Made by a program: the position numbers and the translations under genes. From an uncultured Thioclava sp. (GTDB taxonomy: Bacteria > Pseudomonadota > Alphaproteobacteria > Rhodobacterales > Rhodobacteraceae), in contig NZ_CAJYBT010000040.1 of the NCBI RefSeq assembly GCF_913064665.1, positions 1 to 32,904 on the forward strand: a stretch of DNA of 32,904 bases. The letters are read 5' to 3'. Below are positions 1 to 8,599 of the stretch, piece after piece. Positions within the stretch are counted from its first letter, which is position 1. Every line of letters starts with the position of its first letter. Under the pieces are notes generated by a model that did no database searches, was not told the DNA's origin, and worked only from the letters and a program-made list of their open reading frames with translations.

Positions 1-366
1 CTGCCCTTGCCGAAACTGGCGGAGTTCATCGACATCGCCCGCACACAGCTATCTGCGATGGCCGATATCCGGATCAATTGCTTTGGTCATGTTGGCGATG
101 GCAACCTGCATTTCAACGCCTTTCCAGCCGACGGGCGCGATCGCGCGAGCTATGAAAACCTGCGCGCGGACATTGCGCAGGTGGTCTATGATCTGGTCGA
201 CGGGTTTGGGGGCTCGATCTCAGCCGAACACGGTATCGGGCGGTTGAAACTGCGCGATCTGGAACACTACGGCGACCCCGGCAAACTGGCGGCGATGCGC
301 GCGATCAAAGCCGCGCTTGACCCAAGAGGGATTTTGAACCCCGGCGCGGTGCTGGCCCAAAATTGA
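1..366 (+). CDS. FAD-linked oxidase, C-terminal part (D-2-hydroxyacid dehydrogenase / GlcD type), truncated by window edge
   Basis: The reading frame is open from base 1 and ends at TGA 364-366, so only about the last 121 residues are present. They carry the signature of the C-terminal domain of the FAD-linked oxidase family (GlcD, D-lactate dehydrogenase, D-2-hydroxyglutarate dehydrogenase): GHVGDGNLHFN near the start, then GGSISAEHGIG, and the closing ALDPRGILNPG. These enzymes oxidise a D-2-hydroxyacid using FAD held by an N-terminal PCMH domain that lies outside the window. The substrate cannot be chosen from this fragment. The first in-frame TTG at base 7 is not a real start because conserved sequence is already running there. 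The gene is convergent with apt. Confidence 0.9.
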   Translation: MPLPKLAEFIDIARTQLSAMADIRINCFGHVGDGNLHFNAFPADGRDRASYENLRADIAQVVYDLVDGFGGSISAEHGIGRLKLRDLEHYGDPGKLAAMRAIKAALDPRGILNPGAVLAQN

Positions 367-367
367 A

Positions 368-399
368 TGCACCCCGTCAGATCACTCCGACGAGGTGCA
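368..399 (-). terminator. Hairpin between the FAD oxidase and apt, probable apt terminator
   Basis: Arms 368-378 and 389-399 are 11 bases each with a 10-base loop. On the minus-strand transcript the single non-Watson-Crick position is a U-G wobble, and the stem is followed by the T-rich TTCAATTTT. On the plus strand the same position is a C-A mismatch and no T-run follows. The signal therefore suits transcription coming from apt, although it lies about 77 bases past the apt stop codon. Confidence 0.5.
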
Positions 400-476
400 G
401 CGCTTTGGTTCACGTGTTTGCAAGCAGCAGAACCATCAGGCCTGCACAGAATTGCGTGATTCCTCTTTAAATATGG

Positions 477-1019
477 TTAAGCACCTTCGAATTCGCACAG
501 AACATGCACGTTCATGCCCAGATCTTCCAGCAGCTTGCGCCCGCCCAGTTCCGGCAAATCGACGACAAAGGAACAGCCCACGATCTCACCTCCGACGCGC
601 TCGATCAGCTTGATACCGGCCCCGCAGGTGCCCCCAGTGGCCAGAAGATCATCCACGATCAACACCTTCTCGCCGGGTTGGATCGCGTCTTCATGCATCT
701 CCATCACCGCCTCGCCATATTCCAGCGTATAGGACTGCGAGATCGTCTGGCCGGGCAGCTTGCCCTTTTTGCGGATCGGCACGAAGCCCTTTGAAAGCTG
801 ATGCGCAATCGCGCCGCCAATGATGAACCCGCGCGCTTCAAGCCCGACGATCTTGTCAATCTGCTGCCCCGCCCACGGGTGCAGCATCTGATCAATCGCC
901 ATGCGAAACCCGCGCGGATCGGCGAATAGCGTGGTGACATCGCGAAACAAGATTCCCTCATGGGGAAAATCGGCGATGGTGCGAATGTAATCTTTCACGG
1001 TTTTGGTCTGGGCGTTCAT
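477..1019 (-). CDS. apt: Adenine phosphoribosyltransferase
   Basis: Transfers the phosphoribosyl group of PRPP to adenine, giving AMP and pyrophosphate (cytosolic purine salvage). The 180-residue product has the usual family length. The PRPP-binding loop [13 protein letters not shown] is at about residues 118-131, preceded by the adenine-side motif [13 protein letters not shown] and the flexible-loop sequence [11 protein letters not shown] 1019 was chosen as start; the ORF extends one codon further to a TTG at 1022, and a GGAG lies about nine bases upstream of the ATG. It lies 117 bases downstream of mtnP on the same strand. MtnP releases adenine from methylthioadenosine, so the pair makes a short salvage route to AMP. 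Confidence 0.96.
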   Translation of the reverse strand: MNAQTKTVKDYIRTIADFPHEGILFRDVTTLFADPRGFRMAIDQMLHPWAGQQIDKIVGLEARGFIIGGAIAHQLSKGFVPIRKKGKLPGQTISQSYTLEYGEAVMEMHEDAIQPGEKVLIVDDLLATGGTCGAGIKLIERVGGEIVGCSFVVDLPELGGRKLLEDLGMNVHVLCEFEGA

Positions 1020-1136
1020 CAAGACAGGCTCCGAATTGCAGTTAGGTCAGCATTAGCCAGAAAACGCCGCAGAGGCCACGCAAAGCTGGCGCGCACGGCG
1101 CGACAAACCCACGCGCGGCCGGGCCACGCGCCGCGT

Positions 1137-2003
1137 TCAAAAAACGCGCCCTGCCACGGTTTTCAGTTTCACCATCATGGTCGGATCGCGCTTGGCCGGG
1201 GCGGTCATGATCGCACTATCCAGCGCATGGCTGCAGCCCTCGCTGCAATCGCTCGCAGGCCCGGCCAAAAGCGCGGGCAGCGCGGCCACAAGGTCACGCG
1301 CCTTCGCGGCGTTCTTTTGCGCCACCGCGACCACTTGGGCCACATCCACCGCATCGTGATCGGGATGCCAGCAATCGTAATCGGTGATCATCGCGATGCA
1401 GGCATAGCAAATCTCGGCCTCGCGAGCGAGCTTGGCTTCGGGCATGCCGGTCATGCCGATCACATCCGCCCCCCAACTGCGATACAGCTCGCTTTCCGCC
1501 TTGGTGGAAAATTGCGGTCCTTCCATCGCGATATAGGTGCCGCCCTGATGCACGCGCACGCCAGTCGTTTGCGCCGCGCTGGTGCAATGCCCCGCAAGAC
1601 GTGCGCAGATCGGATGGGCCACCGAGACATGCCCCACCAGACCGGCGCCGAAAAACGATTTCTCACGCGCGAAGGTGCGGTCGATATACTGACCCACGAT
1701 CAGGAAATCACCCGGCGCGTAGGCTTCTTTCAGCGAGCCCACGGCCGAAACCGCAACCAGATCGGTGACGCCAAGCTGTTTCATCGCGTCGATATTGGCG
1801 CGGTAGGGCACGGTGGAGGGCGTGTGGACATGCCCACGCCCGTGACGCGGTAGGAAGGCCATTTTCACGCCCCCCAGCGCCCCAGTCAAAATCTGATCCG
1901 AGGGGGCGCCCCAAGGCGTTTGCAGACTGACCCAAGCGGCCCCTTCAAGCCCGTCAATCTCATAAAGGCCAGAGCCGCCGATCACCCCGATCATCCTGTC
2001 CAT
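1137..2003 (-). CDS. mtnP: S-methyl-5'-thioadenosine phosphorylase
   Basis: Phosphorolysis of 5'-methylthioadenosine, the by-product of polyamine and homoserine-lactone synthesis, to adenine and 5-methylthioribose-1-phosphate. The 288-residue protein has the PNP/MTAP family landmarks: GVIGGSGLY at the N-terminus, PRHGRGH at 52-58 (phosphate site), MEGPQFSTKAE at 160-170, GMTGMPEAKLA at 183-193 and TDYD at 207-210. The MTGMPEA stretch with TDYD separates MTAP-type from guanosine-type enzymes. Start is ATG 2003; a second ATG three codons on is equally possible. Upstream gene of the mtnP-apt pair, divergent from the EamA transporter. Confidence 0.95.
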   Translation of the reverse strand: MDRMIGVIGGSGLYEIDGLEGAAWVSLQTPWGAPSDQILTGALGGVKMAFLPRHGRGHVHTPSTVPYRANIDAMKQLGVTDLVAVSAVGSLKEAYAPGDFLIVGQYIDRTFAREKSFFGAGLVGHVSVAHPICARLAGHCTSAAQTTGVRVHQGGTYIAMEGPQFSTKAESELYRSWGADVIGMTGMPEAKLAREAEICYACIAMITDYDCWHPDHDAVDVAQVVAVAQKNAAKARDLVAALPALLAGPASDCSEGCSHALDSAIMTAPAKRDPTMMVKLKTVAGRVF

Positions 2004-2142
2004 CGCACCTATCCTCTGGCTGTCATTTTCTATCGCCCAAAGCCTAAGCCTACAGCCCCCCCGAGAAAAGAGGGATTGCAGAGCCGTGATCGGCGGTCTA
2101 TCGGCGCTTAGGGCGCGCAGTTATTGCGCGAAGGGGGCGCTA

Positions 2143-3009
2143 GTGGAAAATATACGCGGATCAATCCTGATGGTCGCCGCAATGGCAGCTTTCGCGATGG
2201 AGGATATGTTCGTCAAATCCGCCTCGACCCATGTCGCCGTGGGCATTGTTTTGATGCTGTTTGGCCTTGGCGGGATGGCGGTCTTTGCCACACTCATCAC
2301 CGCGCGTGGTCAGTCCCTTGGGCATCGCGCCGTGCTGTCCCCTCCGATGCTGATCAAGCTATGTTTAGAAGTGGTGGGCCGTCTGGGCTACACTTTGGGC
2401 ATCGCGCTCACGCCTTTGACGAACGCCTCGACGATCTTGCAAGCCACGCCGCTGGTGGTCGTCGCGGGTGCCGCGATTGTGTTTTCCGAGCGTGTCGGGA
2501 CACGGCGCTGGATCGCCGTCGGGATCGGGTTTATCGGCGTGTTGATCGTGCTGCGTCCCGGTCTTGAGGGGTTCGTGCCCGCAGCCCTTTGGACGGTGCT
2601 GGGGATGTTTGGTTTTGCGGGCCGCGATCTGGCGACACGCGCCTGTCCCCCCACGCTGTCAAATTTCCAGCTTAGCTTTTACGGCTTTGCCATGCTGATC
2701 CCCACCGGAGCCTTGATCTTGATGATCACCGGCGGCTCTGGCGCGCCCGATTGGGCTGTGCTGCGCGATGTTGCAGGTGCTGTGTGTTTCGGCACCTTCG
2801 CCTATTGGTCGCTGACAAAAGCGATGCGGATGGGTGAGGTCTCGGTGATCACGCCGTTCCGCTATACGCGGCTGATCTTTGCGCTGATCTTGGGCGCGCT
2901 GGTCTTTGGCGAGCGCCCCGATGGCGCTATGATCATCGGCTCGGTGTTGATCGTGGCGAGCGGGCTGTATACGCTGCTGGAACAGCGCCGCGTGCGCCGA
3001 CTGGCTTAA
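2143..3009 (+). CDS. EamA/DMT-family transporter
   Basis: An integral membrane protein of the drug/metabolite transporter superfamily (EamA, RhaT-like). It has about ten hydrophobic segments in two homologous halves; the second half holds the typical SLTKAMRMGEVSVITPFRYTR region followed by LGALVFGE. The substrate is unknown. I place the start at GTG 2143, giving 288 residues. A strong AAGGGGG lies five bases upstream and the first membrane helix begins at once (GSILMVAAMAAFAM). The longer frame back to 2086 adds 19 non-hydrophobic residues without a ribosome site. Its TAA stop overlaps the stop of the convergent flavin reductase gene within the palindrome TTAA (3006-3009). Confidence 0.88.
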   Translation: MENIRGSILMVAAMAAFAMEDMFVKSASTHVAVGIVLMLFGLGGMAVFATLITARGQSLGHRAVLSPPMLIKLCLEVVGRLGYTLGIALTPLTNASTILQATPLVVVAGAAIVFSERVGTRRWIAVGIGFIGVLIVLRPGLEGFVPAALWTVLGMFGFAGRDLATRACPPTLSNFQLSFYGFAMLIPTGALILMITGGSGAPDWAVLRDVAGAVCFGTFAYWSLTKAMRMGEVSVITPFRYTRLIFALILGALVFGERPDGAMIIGSVLIVASGLYTLLEQRRVRRLA

Positions 3010-3599
3010 TCAGGGCGCTTCATTTCGAACAGATCGCGCACGGCGGCATAATCGTGATAGCCCAACCGCGCCAGCCGGTCTTGGGGCAGATAGCGGCCGT
3101 CTTTTACACAAGCATCGTCGATGTGAATGCCCGTCACCTCGCCATGCACAAGGAAATTGGCGTCCCCGAGCAAGTCGATCACCTGCACCACGCGACATTC
3201 CAGCGCCGCAGGGGCCAGCGCCACGCGCGGGCAATCAATCGTCTCGCATTCGGCCTTTTCGATTCCGCATTGCGCGAACTCATCCGTGCCCGCAGGGAAG
3301 TTCGCACAGCTTGCGTTCATCTGATCCTTCAGCGCCGAGGTCACGAGATTGACGCAAAACACCCCTGAGTCGCGCAGTTGCGCCACGCTGTCCTTGGTGC
3401 CCTCGCGATCGGGCTTAACCCCGGTCGAGGCAAAGATCACCTGTGGCGGCGTATAGGCCACCGCGTTGAAAAACGAATAGGGCGCAAGGTTGTCGCCCAG
3501 CGCGCTGCGTGTGGAAATCCACCCGATCGGACGCGGCGCGACAATGGCGTTGAAGGGGTTATGCGGTAGGCCGTGGCCATCTTGCGGTTTGTAAAACAT
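3006..3599 (-). CDS. Flavin reductase family protein (FMN-binding split barrel)
   Basis: The 197-residue protein belongs to the flavin reductase-like / DIM6-NTAB group, which binds FMN and reduces it with NAD(P)H or acts as a small flavoprotein. The diagnostic N-terminal half is NPFNAIVAPRPIGWISTR followed by NLAPYSFFNAVAYTPPQVIF. The C-terminal part (GEVTGIHIDDA, then DGRYLPQDRLARLGYHDYA) is typical of the subgroup. A good ribosome site (GGAGAAACG) immediately precedes ATG 3599. It is divergent from the GNAT gene and shares its stop bases with the transporter. No partner monooxygenase is nearby, so the physiological electron acceptor is unknown. Confidence 0.9.
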   Translation of the reverse strand: MFYKPQDGHGLPHNPFNAIVAPRPIGWISTRSALGDNLAPYSFFNAVAYTPPQVIFASTGVKPDREGTKDSVAQLRDSGVFCVNLVTSALKDQMNASCANFPAGTDEFAQCGIEKAECETIDCPRVALAPAALECRVVQVIDLLGDANFLVHGEVTGIHIDDACVKDGRYLPQDRLARLGYHDYAAVRDLFEMKRPD

Positions 3600-3667
3600 C
3601 GTTTCTCCTGTTTGATCCTGAACTTAGCGCGTGCTACCGCGTCTGACAGGGTAAAAGGGCGGGCGCG

Positions 3668-4150
3668 ATGTATCAGCTCGAGGAAGAGACCGAAGACGAT
3701 TGGTGGGAAGTGGAGGCGCTGTATGACCTCTGCTTTGCCCCCGGACGCACCGCGTTGTCATCTTACCGGCTGCGCGATGGCGTAGAACCGGTGCGCGCGC
3801 TTTGCCTGACGTTGCGCCAAGACGGCATTCTAGCCGCCGTGATCCGCTACTGGCCGGTGCAGGTTGCGGGCGCGCGGGTGTTGCTGCTAGGGCCGATTGC
3901 AGTGCACCCGACACGCCAAGGCGAGGGGCTTGGCGGGCTGTTGATGCATGAAAGCCTGACCGAGGCCCATCGGCTGGGCTGGGAGCGCGTGTTGCTGGTC
4001 GGCGATGCACCCTATTACGCGCGATTCGGCTTTGAGCGCCTTGAGGGTGTCGAGATGCCCCCGCCAACCAACCCCGACCGCGTCTTGGGGCTGGAACTGG
4101 TTGCCGGGGCCTGGCAAGGCGTGCACGGTCCCGTTGAAAAGGCGATTTGA
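3668..4150 (+). CDS. GNAT-family N-acetyltransferase (YhbS-like)
   Basis: A 160-residue acetyl-CoA-dependent acyltransferase of the GNAT fold. The acetyl-CoA pyrophosphate loop is visible as LLGPIAVHPTRQGEGLGGLLM around residues 77-97 (the R/Q-x-x-G-x-G/A pattern is QGEGLGG). It is followed by VLLVGDAPYYARFGFE, the common C-terminal motif of the YhbS/COG3153 group. The substrate is unknown. The ribosome site is weak (AAGGGCGGG). The EcsC-family gene follows 53 bases later on the same strand and may be co-transcribed. Confidence 0.9.
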   Translation: MYQLEEETEDDWWEVEALYDLCFAPGRTALSSYRLRDGVEPVRALCLTLRQDGILAAVIRYWPVQVAGARVLLLGPIAVHPTRQGEGLGGLLMHESLTEAHRLGWERVLLVGDAPYYARFGFERLEGVEMPPPTNPDRVLGLELVAGAWQGVHGPVEKAI

Positions 4151-4203
4151 TTGGCGAAGCGTCCCTGCGACCCCATATGATAGGGGTAGTACAGGAGGCT
4201 TTG

Positions 4204-4959
4204 ATGGCTGAGATTCTTCCCCCCGTGACCGATCCCGTCATTTTGAAGCAACTCGACGCGCTGGCGATACGCCACCGTGCGGCAAGTGGCGTCGTCATGA
4301 ACCTAATTGGCTATATCGGCGGCTCTGCCGAAAGCCTTTTGGGCAAGCTACCCGCCCCGGTGCGTGCGGGGCTGGATGGCGCGACCGAGCGCGCGCTGTC
4401 AGGCGCGATGGTAGCGGCGGAACGCTCTCGCGGGATCGTGGCGGACCGGCCCGATTGGGTGAACCGCACGCTTACGGCAGCGATGGGTGCTGCTGGCGGC
4501 GCGGGTGGATTGGGCAGTTCGCTGGCGGAATTGCCCTTTACCGTGACAATGCTGCTGCGCGCCATTCAGGGGATCGCCGCAGAACACGGGTTTGACCCGG
4601 CCTCTGAGGAGGTGCGGATGGAATGCCTGCGCGTCTTTGCGTCAGCCGGGCCACTGGCGGATGATGACGGGATGGATCTCAGCTTTCTCGCCGCGCGCAC
4701 CACCATCACCGGGCCGAGCCTGAAATCGCTGGTGGCCAAGGTCGCGCCGCGCCTGTCTGCGGTGCTGGGCCAGAAGCTTGCCGCGCAAGCCGCCCCGATT
4801 TTGGGCGCGGTGGCGGGGGCTGCGGTGAATTATTCCTTCACCAGCTATTATCAGGAAATTGCGCGGGTGCATTTCGGGCTCAAACGCTTGGCCCGTGACA
4901 GCGGCGCGGATGAGGGCGTGCTGCGCGAAGAACTCGTCGCGCGGCTGGCCAAGACCTAG
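4204..4959 (+). CDS. EcsC family protein
   Basis: A 251-residue protein resembling the EcsC family (named from the Bacillus ecs locus; biochemical role unresolved). It is rich in Ala and Gly and has several amphipathic or hydrophobic stretches: AAMGAAGGAGGLGSS, ELPFTVTMLLRAIQGIA and KLAAQAAPILGAVAGAAVNYSF. These are followed by the characteristic YQEIARVHFGLKRLAR near the C-terminus. I chose ATG 4204 because an ideal AGGAGG (4193-4198) precedes it; the frame is open back to 4147 but that stretch overlaps the GNAT stop codon and lacks a ribosome site. Convergent with ptsP, 25 bases between stops. Confidence 0.8.
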   Translation: MAEILPPVTDPVILKQLDALAIRHRAASGVVMNLIGYIGGSAESLLGKLPAPVRAGLDGATERALSGAMVAAERSRGIVADRPDWVNRTLTAAMGAAGGAGGLGSSLAELPFTVTMLLRAIQGIAAEHGFDPASEEVRMECLRVFASAGPLADDDGMDLSFLAARTTITGPSLKSLVAKVAPRLSAVLGQKLAAQAAPILGAVAGAAVNYSFTSYYQEIARVHFGLKRLARDSGADEGVLREELVARLAKT

Positions 4960-4964
4960 CGCGC

Positions 4965-4982
4965 CCTGCCCCGATCTGTCGC
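4965..4982. repeat. 18-base intergenic direct repeat, copy 1
   Basis: The 18-mer CCTGCCCCGATCTGTCGC occurs here, in the 25-base gap between the converging EcsC-family and ptsP genes, and again exactly at 26778-26795. Both copies are in the same orientation and both are non-coding. Confidence 0.6.
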
Positions 4983-4984
4983 GG

Positions 4985-7228
4985 TTACAGATGCGCCAGA
5001 TAGCTGGTCACGACAGGCCGCACCGAAGTATGGCCCTCATTGCGCGCGCGCTGAATGATCTGGCGCAACTCGCCCAGATCGGAGCGCCGGATCAGGTGCT
5101 TGACCGGCCCGATTGAGGCCGGGCGCATCGAAAGCGCGCGGATGCCAAGGGCGGCAAAGGTCAACGCCTCAATCGGGCGTCCAGCATCCTCGCCACAAAA
5201 GCTGAGCGGCGTGTTTGCGACCGCGCAACGCGCGATGATGCGTTCAAGGAAGGTCAGGAACGACGTATCCAACGTGTCATAGCGCTTGCGCACCCGTTCG
5301 TTTTCGCGATCGGCCGCAAAGAAGAACTGCTTGAGATCATTGCCCCCGATCGAAATGAAATCGCAGGCATTATAGAAACTGTCAGGCGCAAACCCCAAAG
5401 ACGGGGTCTCCAGCATCGCCCCGATGCTCAGCTCTTCGGGCACGACGCGCCCCATCTCCGCCTCGCGGTCGCGCACCCGAAACAGCATGTCACGCGCGGC
5501 GTAGAATTCCTCGGGGAGCGCGATGAAGGGGAACATGATCGACATTGGCCGACCATTGCCCGCGCGCAGCAGTGCCTGCAACTGCATCCGCAGCACGCCC
5601 GGCTTGTCCAATCCCACCCGCAGCGCGCGCCAGCCCATCGCGGGGTTGGGCTCGTCTTGCGGCTTCATATAGGGAACGACCTTGTCCGAGCCGATGTCGA
5701 GCGTGCGGAAATAGACCCGCTTGCCATCCGCCGCATCCATCACGCGCGCATAAAGCTGCGCCAACTCGCCCCGGCGCGGAACGCGGGTGCGGGTGAGAAA
5801 TTGCAACTCGGTGCGAAACAGGCCCACGCCTTCAGCACCCGAGCCCTTGAGCGAGGGCAAATCCGCCATCAGCCCGGCATTCATCAGCAAGGCAACCGTC
5901 TGGCCTGAGATATCGGTAGCGGGCAGATCACGCAGATCGGCATAGCGTTTTTGCGCCTCTGCCTGCATCGCGATCTTGTCGCGAAAGGCATGCGCAACAC
6001 TTTCTTCGGGGCGCAGATGTACCACGCCCTGATCGCCATCGACCAAGATCGGATCCCCGTTCAGCGCCTCTGCCGTGATCCGCCCGGCATGGATGACTAG
6101 CGGAATCGACAGTGCGCGCGCCACAATCGCCGCATGGCTGCCAACCGAGCCCTCTTCTAACACCACGCCCTTGAGCTTGCGGCCGTAATCCAGCAACTCC
6201 GCAGGCCCGATATTGCGCGCCAGAAGCACCGGATTTTCAGGCATTTCCGCCCCGGTATCGCGGCCTTGCCCGGTCAGGATGCGCAGCAAGCGGTTGGACA
6301 GATCGTCTAGATCGTTAAGCCGCTCGCGCAGATAGGGATCGGGGGCAAGCTGCATGCGCGCGCGCGCCGCGTTCTGCTCTTTTTCGACGGCGGCTTCGGC
6401 GGACAGACCGGCGGCGATATCTTCGCTCATCCGGCGTTTCCAACCCTTCGAGGCCGCCAGCATCTTGAAGGTCTCAAGCACCTGACGCTGATCCTTGTCG
6501 ATCACCGTGATGTTGGACAGCATCTCATCAATGCGTTTGCGCAGTTCTTTGATTCCGTCCTCAAGACGGGCCTGCTCTGTCTCGGGGTCTTCGCCAACGG
6601 GATTAGTCACAACCACGCGCGGCTCGTGCAGCCAGACGCGCCCTTCGGCGGCACCTTCCTGCCCGGTGGCCCCACGAAACATGACCGTGAACCGGTGGGT
6701 CGCGCCGATATCGGCATTCTCGCCGCCCACAAACGCACCCAGTTCGGTCATCTCGGCAAGCACCATCGCCACGACATCAAGACCGTAAAGCTCATCATCG
6801 GTGAACGAGCGTTTTTCCTTGGACTGCACGACCAGCACGCCGAGCTTTTCGCCCACGCGCTGAATTGGCACGCCAACAAAGCTGGAATAAATCTCTTCGC
6901 CAGTCTCGGCCATGTAGCGAAACCCGGGCTCTGAGGGCGCATCGGCCGAATTGATCGGCTGGCCCGAGCGCGCCACGCGCCCCACCAGACCTTCGCCCAG
7001 ACGCATCCGCGTGCGGTGAACCGCCTCGGGGTTGAGGCCCTCGGTCGCGCAAAGTTCCAGCGTTTCGGGATCGCGGAACAGATAGATTGAGCAAACCTGC
7101 GTATCCAGCGAATCCGCAATCAAATGCGTGATCCTGTTCAACCGATCCTGACCATCGCCATCAGTGGCCAGCGTGTCGCGCAACCGCTTGAGCAGCGTGC
7201 GACTATCGCTATCGCTATAGTCCACCAT
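4985..7228 (-). CDS. ptsP: PTS-Ntr enzyme I: GAF domain-containing phosphoenolpyruvate-protein phosphotransferase
   Basis: First enzyme of the nitrogen-related phosphotransferase system: takes phosphate from PEP and passes it to NPr, a regulatory rather than transport relay. The 747 residues contain an N-terminal GAF domain (about 15-165), a coiled linker, the swivelling phosphohistidine domain with His365 in GSHAAIVARAL, and the PEP-binding barrel. The barrel shows FISIGGNDLKQFFFAADREN and the active-site Cys678 in CGEDAGRP. Length and domain order match EI-Ntr rather than the shorter sugar-PTS enzyme I. Start ATG 7228 has no strong ribosome site. It is 42 bases downstream of lysC, an arrangement I recall from other alphaproteobacteria. 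The NPr and EIIA partners are not in the window. Confidence 0.95.
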   Translation of the reverse strand: MVDYSDSDSRTLLKRLRDTLATDGDGQDRLNRITHLIADSLDTQVCSIYLFRDPETLELCATEGLNPEAVHRTRMRLGEGLVGRVARSGQPINSADAPSEPGFRYMAETGEEIYSSFVGVPIQRVGEKLGVLVVQSKEKRSFTDDELYGLDVVAMVLAEMTELGAFVGGENADIGATHRFTVMFRGATGQEGAAEGRVWLHEPRVVVTNPVGEDPETEQARLEDGIKELRKRIDEMLSNITVIDKDQRQVLETFKMLAASKGWKRRMSEDIAAGLSAEAAVEKEQNAARARMQLAPDPYLRERLNDLDDLSNRLLRILTGQGRDTGAEMPENPVLLARNIGPAELLDYGRKLKGVVLEEGSVGSHAAIVARALSIPLVIHAGRITAEALNGDPILVDGDQGVVHLRPEESVAHAFRDKIAMQAEAQKRYADLRDLPATDISGQTVALLMNAGLMADLPSLKGSGAEGVGLFRTELQFLTRTRVPRRGELAQLYARVMDAADGKRVYFRTLDIGSDKVVPYMKPQDEPNPAMGWRALRVGLDKPGVLRMQLQALLRAGNGRPMSIMFPFIALPEEFYAARDMLFRVRDREAEMGRVVPEELSIGAMLETPSLGFAPDSFYNACDFISIGGNDLKQFFFAADRENERVRKRYDTLDTSFLTFLERIIARCAVANTPLSFCGEDAGRPIEALTFAALGIRALSMRPASIGPVKHLIRRSDLGELRQIIQRARNEGHTSVRPVVTSYLAHL

Positions 7229-7270
7229 GGATGAGTTCGCGCCCCCGTTCTGAAGGCCTGTGAAATAAGA

Positions 7271-8524
7271 TCAGGCTTTATCCAGTCCGAACACATCATG
7301 CAGGGCCTGAACCGCAAGTTCCAGATATTTGCGGTCCACCAACACCGAAATCTTGATTTCTGACGTCGCAATGACCTTGATGTTGACGTTTTCAGCAGCC
7401 AGCGCCTTGAACATTTCTGCGGCAACGCCCGCATGGCTGCGCATGCCAATGCCCACGACCGAAATCTTGGCGACATCTTCATCTGCAATCAGATCGTCGA
7501 AATTGATCAACCCGGCGGCGCGGGCATCTTCCATCGCCTTGCGGGCACGCGGCACTTGGTTGATCGGGCAGGAAAAGGTCATATCGGTGACTTTCACCGC
7601 GTGTTTGGCCTGATGCTCCGAGATGTTCTGAACGATCATATCGACATTCACACCCGCATCCGCGAGCGGGCCAAAAATCGCGCCCGCGATGCCGGGGCGA
7701 TCCTCGACCGTGACAAGCGTCATTTTCGCTTCATCGCGCGAAAAGGCCACGCCGGAGACAACTTTCGATTCCATGATTTTATCCTCGTCGCAGACCAAAG
7801 TGCCCGAAGTCTCGTCGGTTTCTTCAAATGAGCTTAGCACACGTAGCGGCACCTTGTAGCGCATCGCCAACTCGACCGAGCGGGTTTGCAGCACCTTGGC
7901 ACCCAGGCTAGCCAGTTCGAGCATTTCCTCAAACGCGATCCGGTCCAGCTTGCGTGCTTTGCTCGAAACGCGCGGGTCAGTCGTGTAGATGCCATCGACA
8001 TCGGTATAGATATCGCAGCGCTCGGCGCCGAACGCTGCGGCAAAGGCCACGGCGGTCGTATCAGACCCGCCCCGGCCCAGCGTGGTGATCCGGCCCTCAT
8101 GGCTCAGCCCTTGGAAGCCCGCGATCACCGCAACCTTGAAGCCTTCGGCGAATTTCGCATCCAGATTGTCACGCGGGATCGACATGAAGCGCGCCGCGCT
8201 ATGTGCCGAGGTTGTGTTGATCGGCACCTGCCAGCCCTGCCAACTGCGCGCCGAAATCCCCATTTCCTGCAAGCGCAGCGCCATCAGACCGGCGGTCACG
8301 TTCTCGCCCGAGGAGACCACGGCGTCATATTCGCGCGCGTCATAGAAGGGCGAGGTTGTCTCAACCCAGTTCACCAATTCATTGGTGCGCCCCGACATGG
8401 CCGAGACAATAACGATCACGTCATAACCGCGCTCGACCTCGCGCTGCACCTTTGCGGCAGCATTCGCGATCCGGTCGAGGTCGGCAACCGACGTTCCGCC
8501 GAATTTCATCACCAGAATTGGCAT
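7271..8524 (-). CDS. lysC: Aspartate kinase
   Basis: Phosphorylates L-aspartate, the first step toward lysine, threonine, methionine and diaminopimelate. The 417-residue protein starts MPILVMKFGGTSVAD (kinase signature KFGGTS at 7-12) and has the amino-acid kinase fold over roughly the first 245 residues. Tandem ACT domains follow (SRDEAKMTLVTVEDRPGIAGAIF, then VAKISVVGIGMRSHAGVAAEMF), which usually confer feedback inhibition. ATG 8524 was chosen because AAGGGGG lies just upstream and the conserved protein begins there; the open frame to 8581 adds 19 residues not expected in the family. It lies in the same co-directional run as thrC. Confidence 0.96.
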   Translation of the reverse strand: MPILVMKFGGTSVADLDRIANAAAKVQREVERGYDVIVIVSAMSGRTNELVNWVETTSPFYDAREYDAVVSSGENVTAGLMALRLQEMGISARSWQGWQVPINTTSAHSAARFMSIPRDNLDAKFAEGFKVAVIAGFQGLSHEGRITTLGRGGSDTTAVAFAAAFGAERCDIYTDVDGIYTTDPRVSSKARKLDRIAFEEMLELASLGAKVLQTRSVELAMRYKVPLRVLSSFEETDETSGTLVCDEDKIMESKVVSGVAFSRDEAKMTLVTVEDRPGIAGAIFGPLADAGVNVDMIVQNISEHQAKHAVKVTDMTFSCPINQVPRARKAMEDARAAGLINFDDLIADEDVAKISVVGIGMRSHAGVAAEMFKALAAENVNIKVIATSEIKISVLVDRKYLELAVQALHDVFGLDKA

Positions 8525-8599
8525 CGAAACCCCCTTGGGCATAATCGCGCCCCTGCTAGCGTGAAGCGCGCGCACACGCAAGAGATTTGGCGCGTGCGC

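Noticed and set aside
466-480. CtrA-like TTTA-N7-TTAA and reversed TTAACCAT at the end of apt
   Set aside because: It lies at the 3' end of apt between convergent genes, with no promoter to serve; chance occurrence in AT-rich sequence is likelier.
3006-3009. Overlapping stop codons of two convergent genes in TTAA
   Set aside because: A tidy overlap but common in compact genomes; no functional claim.
7203-7223. Imperfect palindrome ACTATCGCTATCGCTATAGT at the ptsP start
   Set aside because: It lies within codons for a Ser-Asp repeat in ptsP; no evidence of regulatory use.
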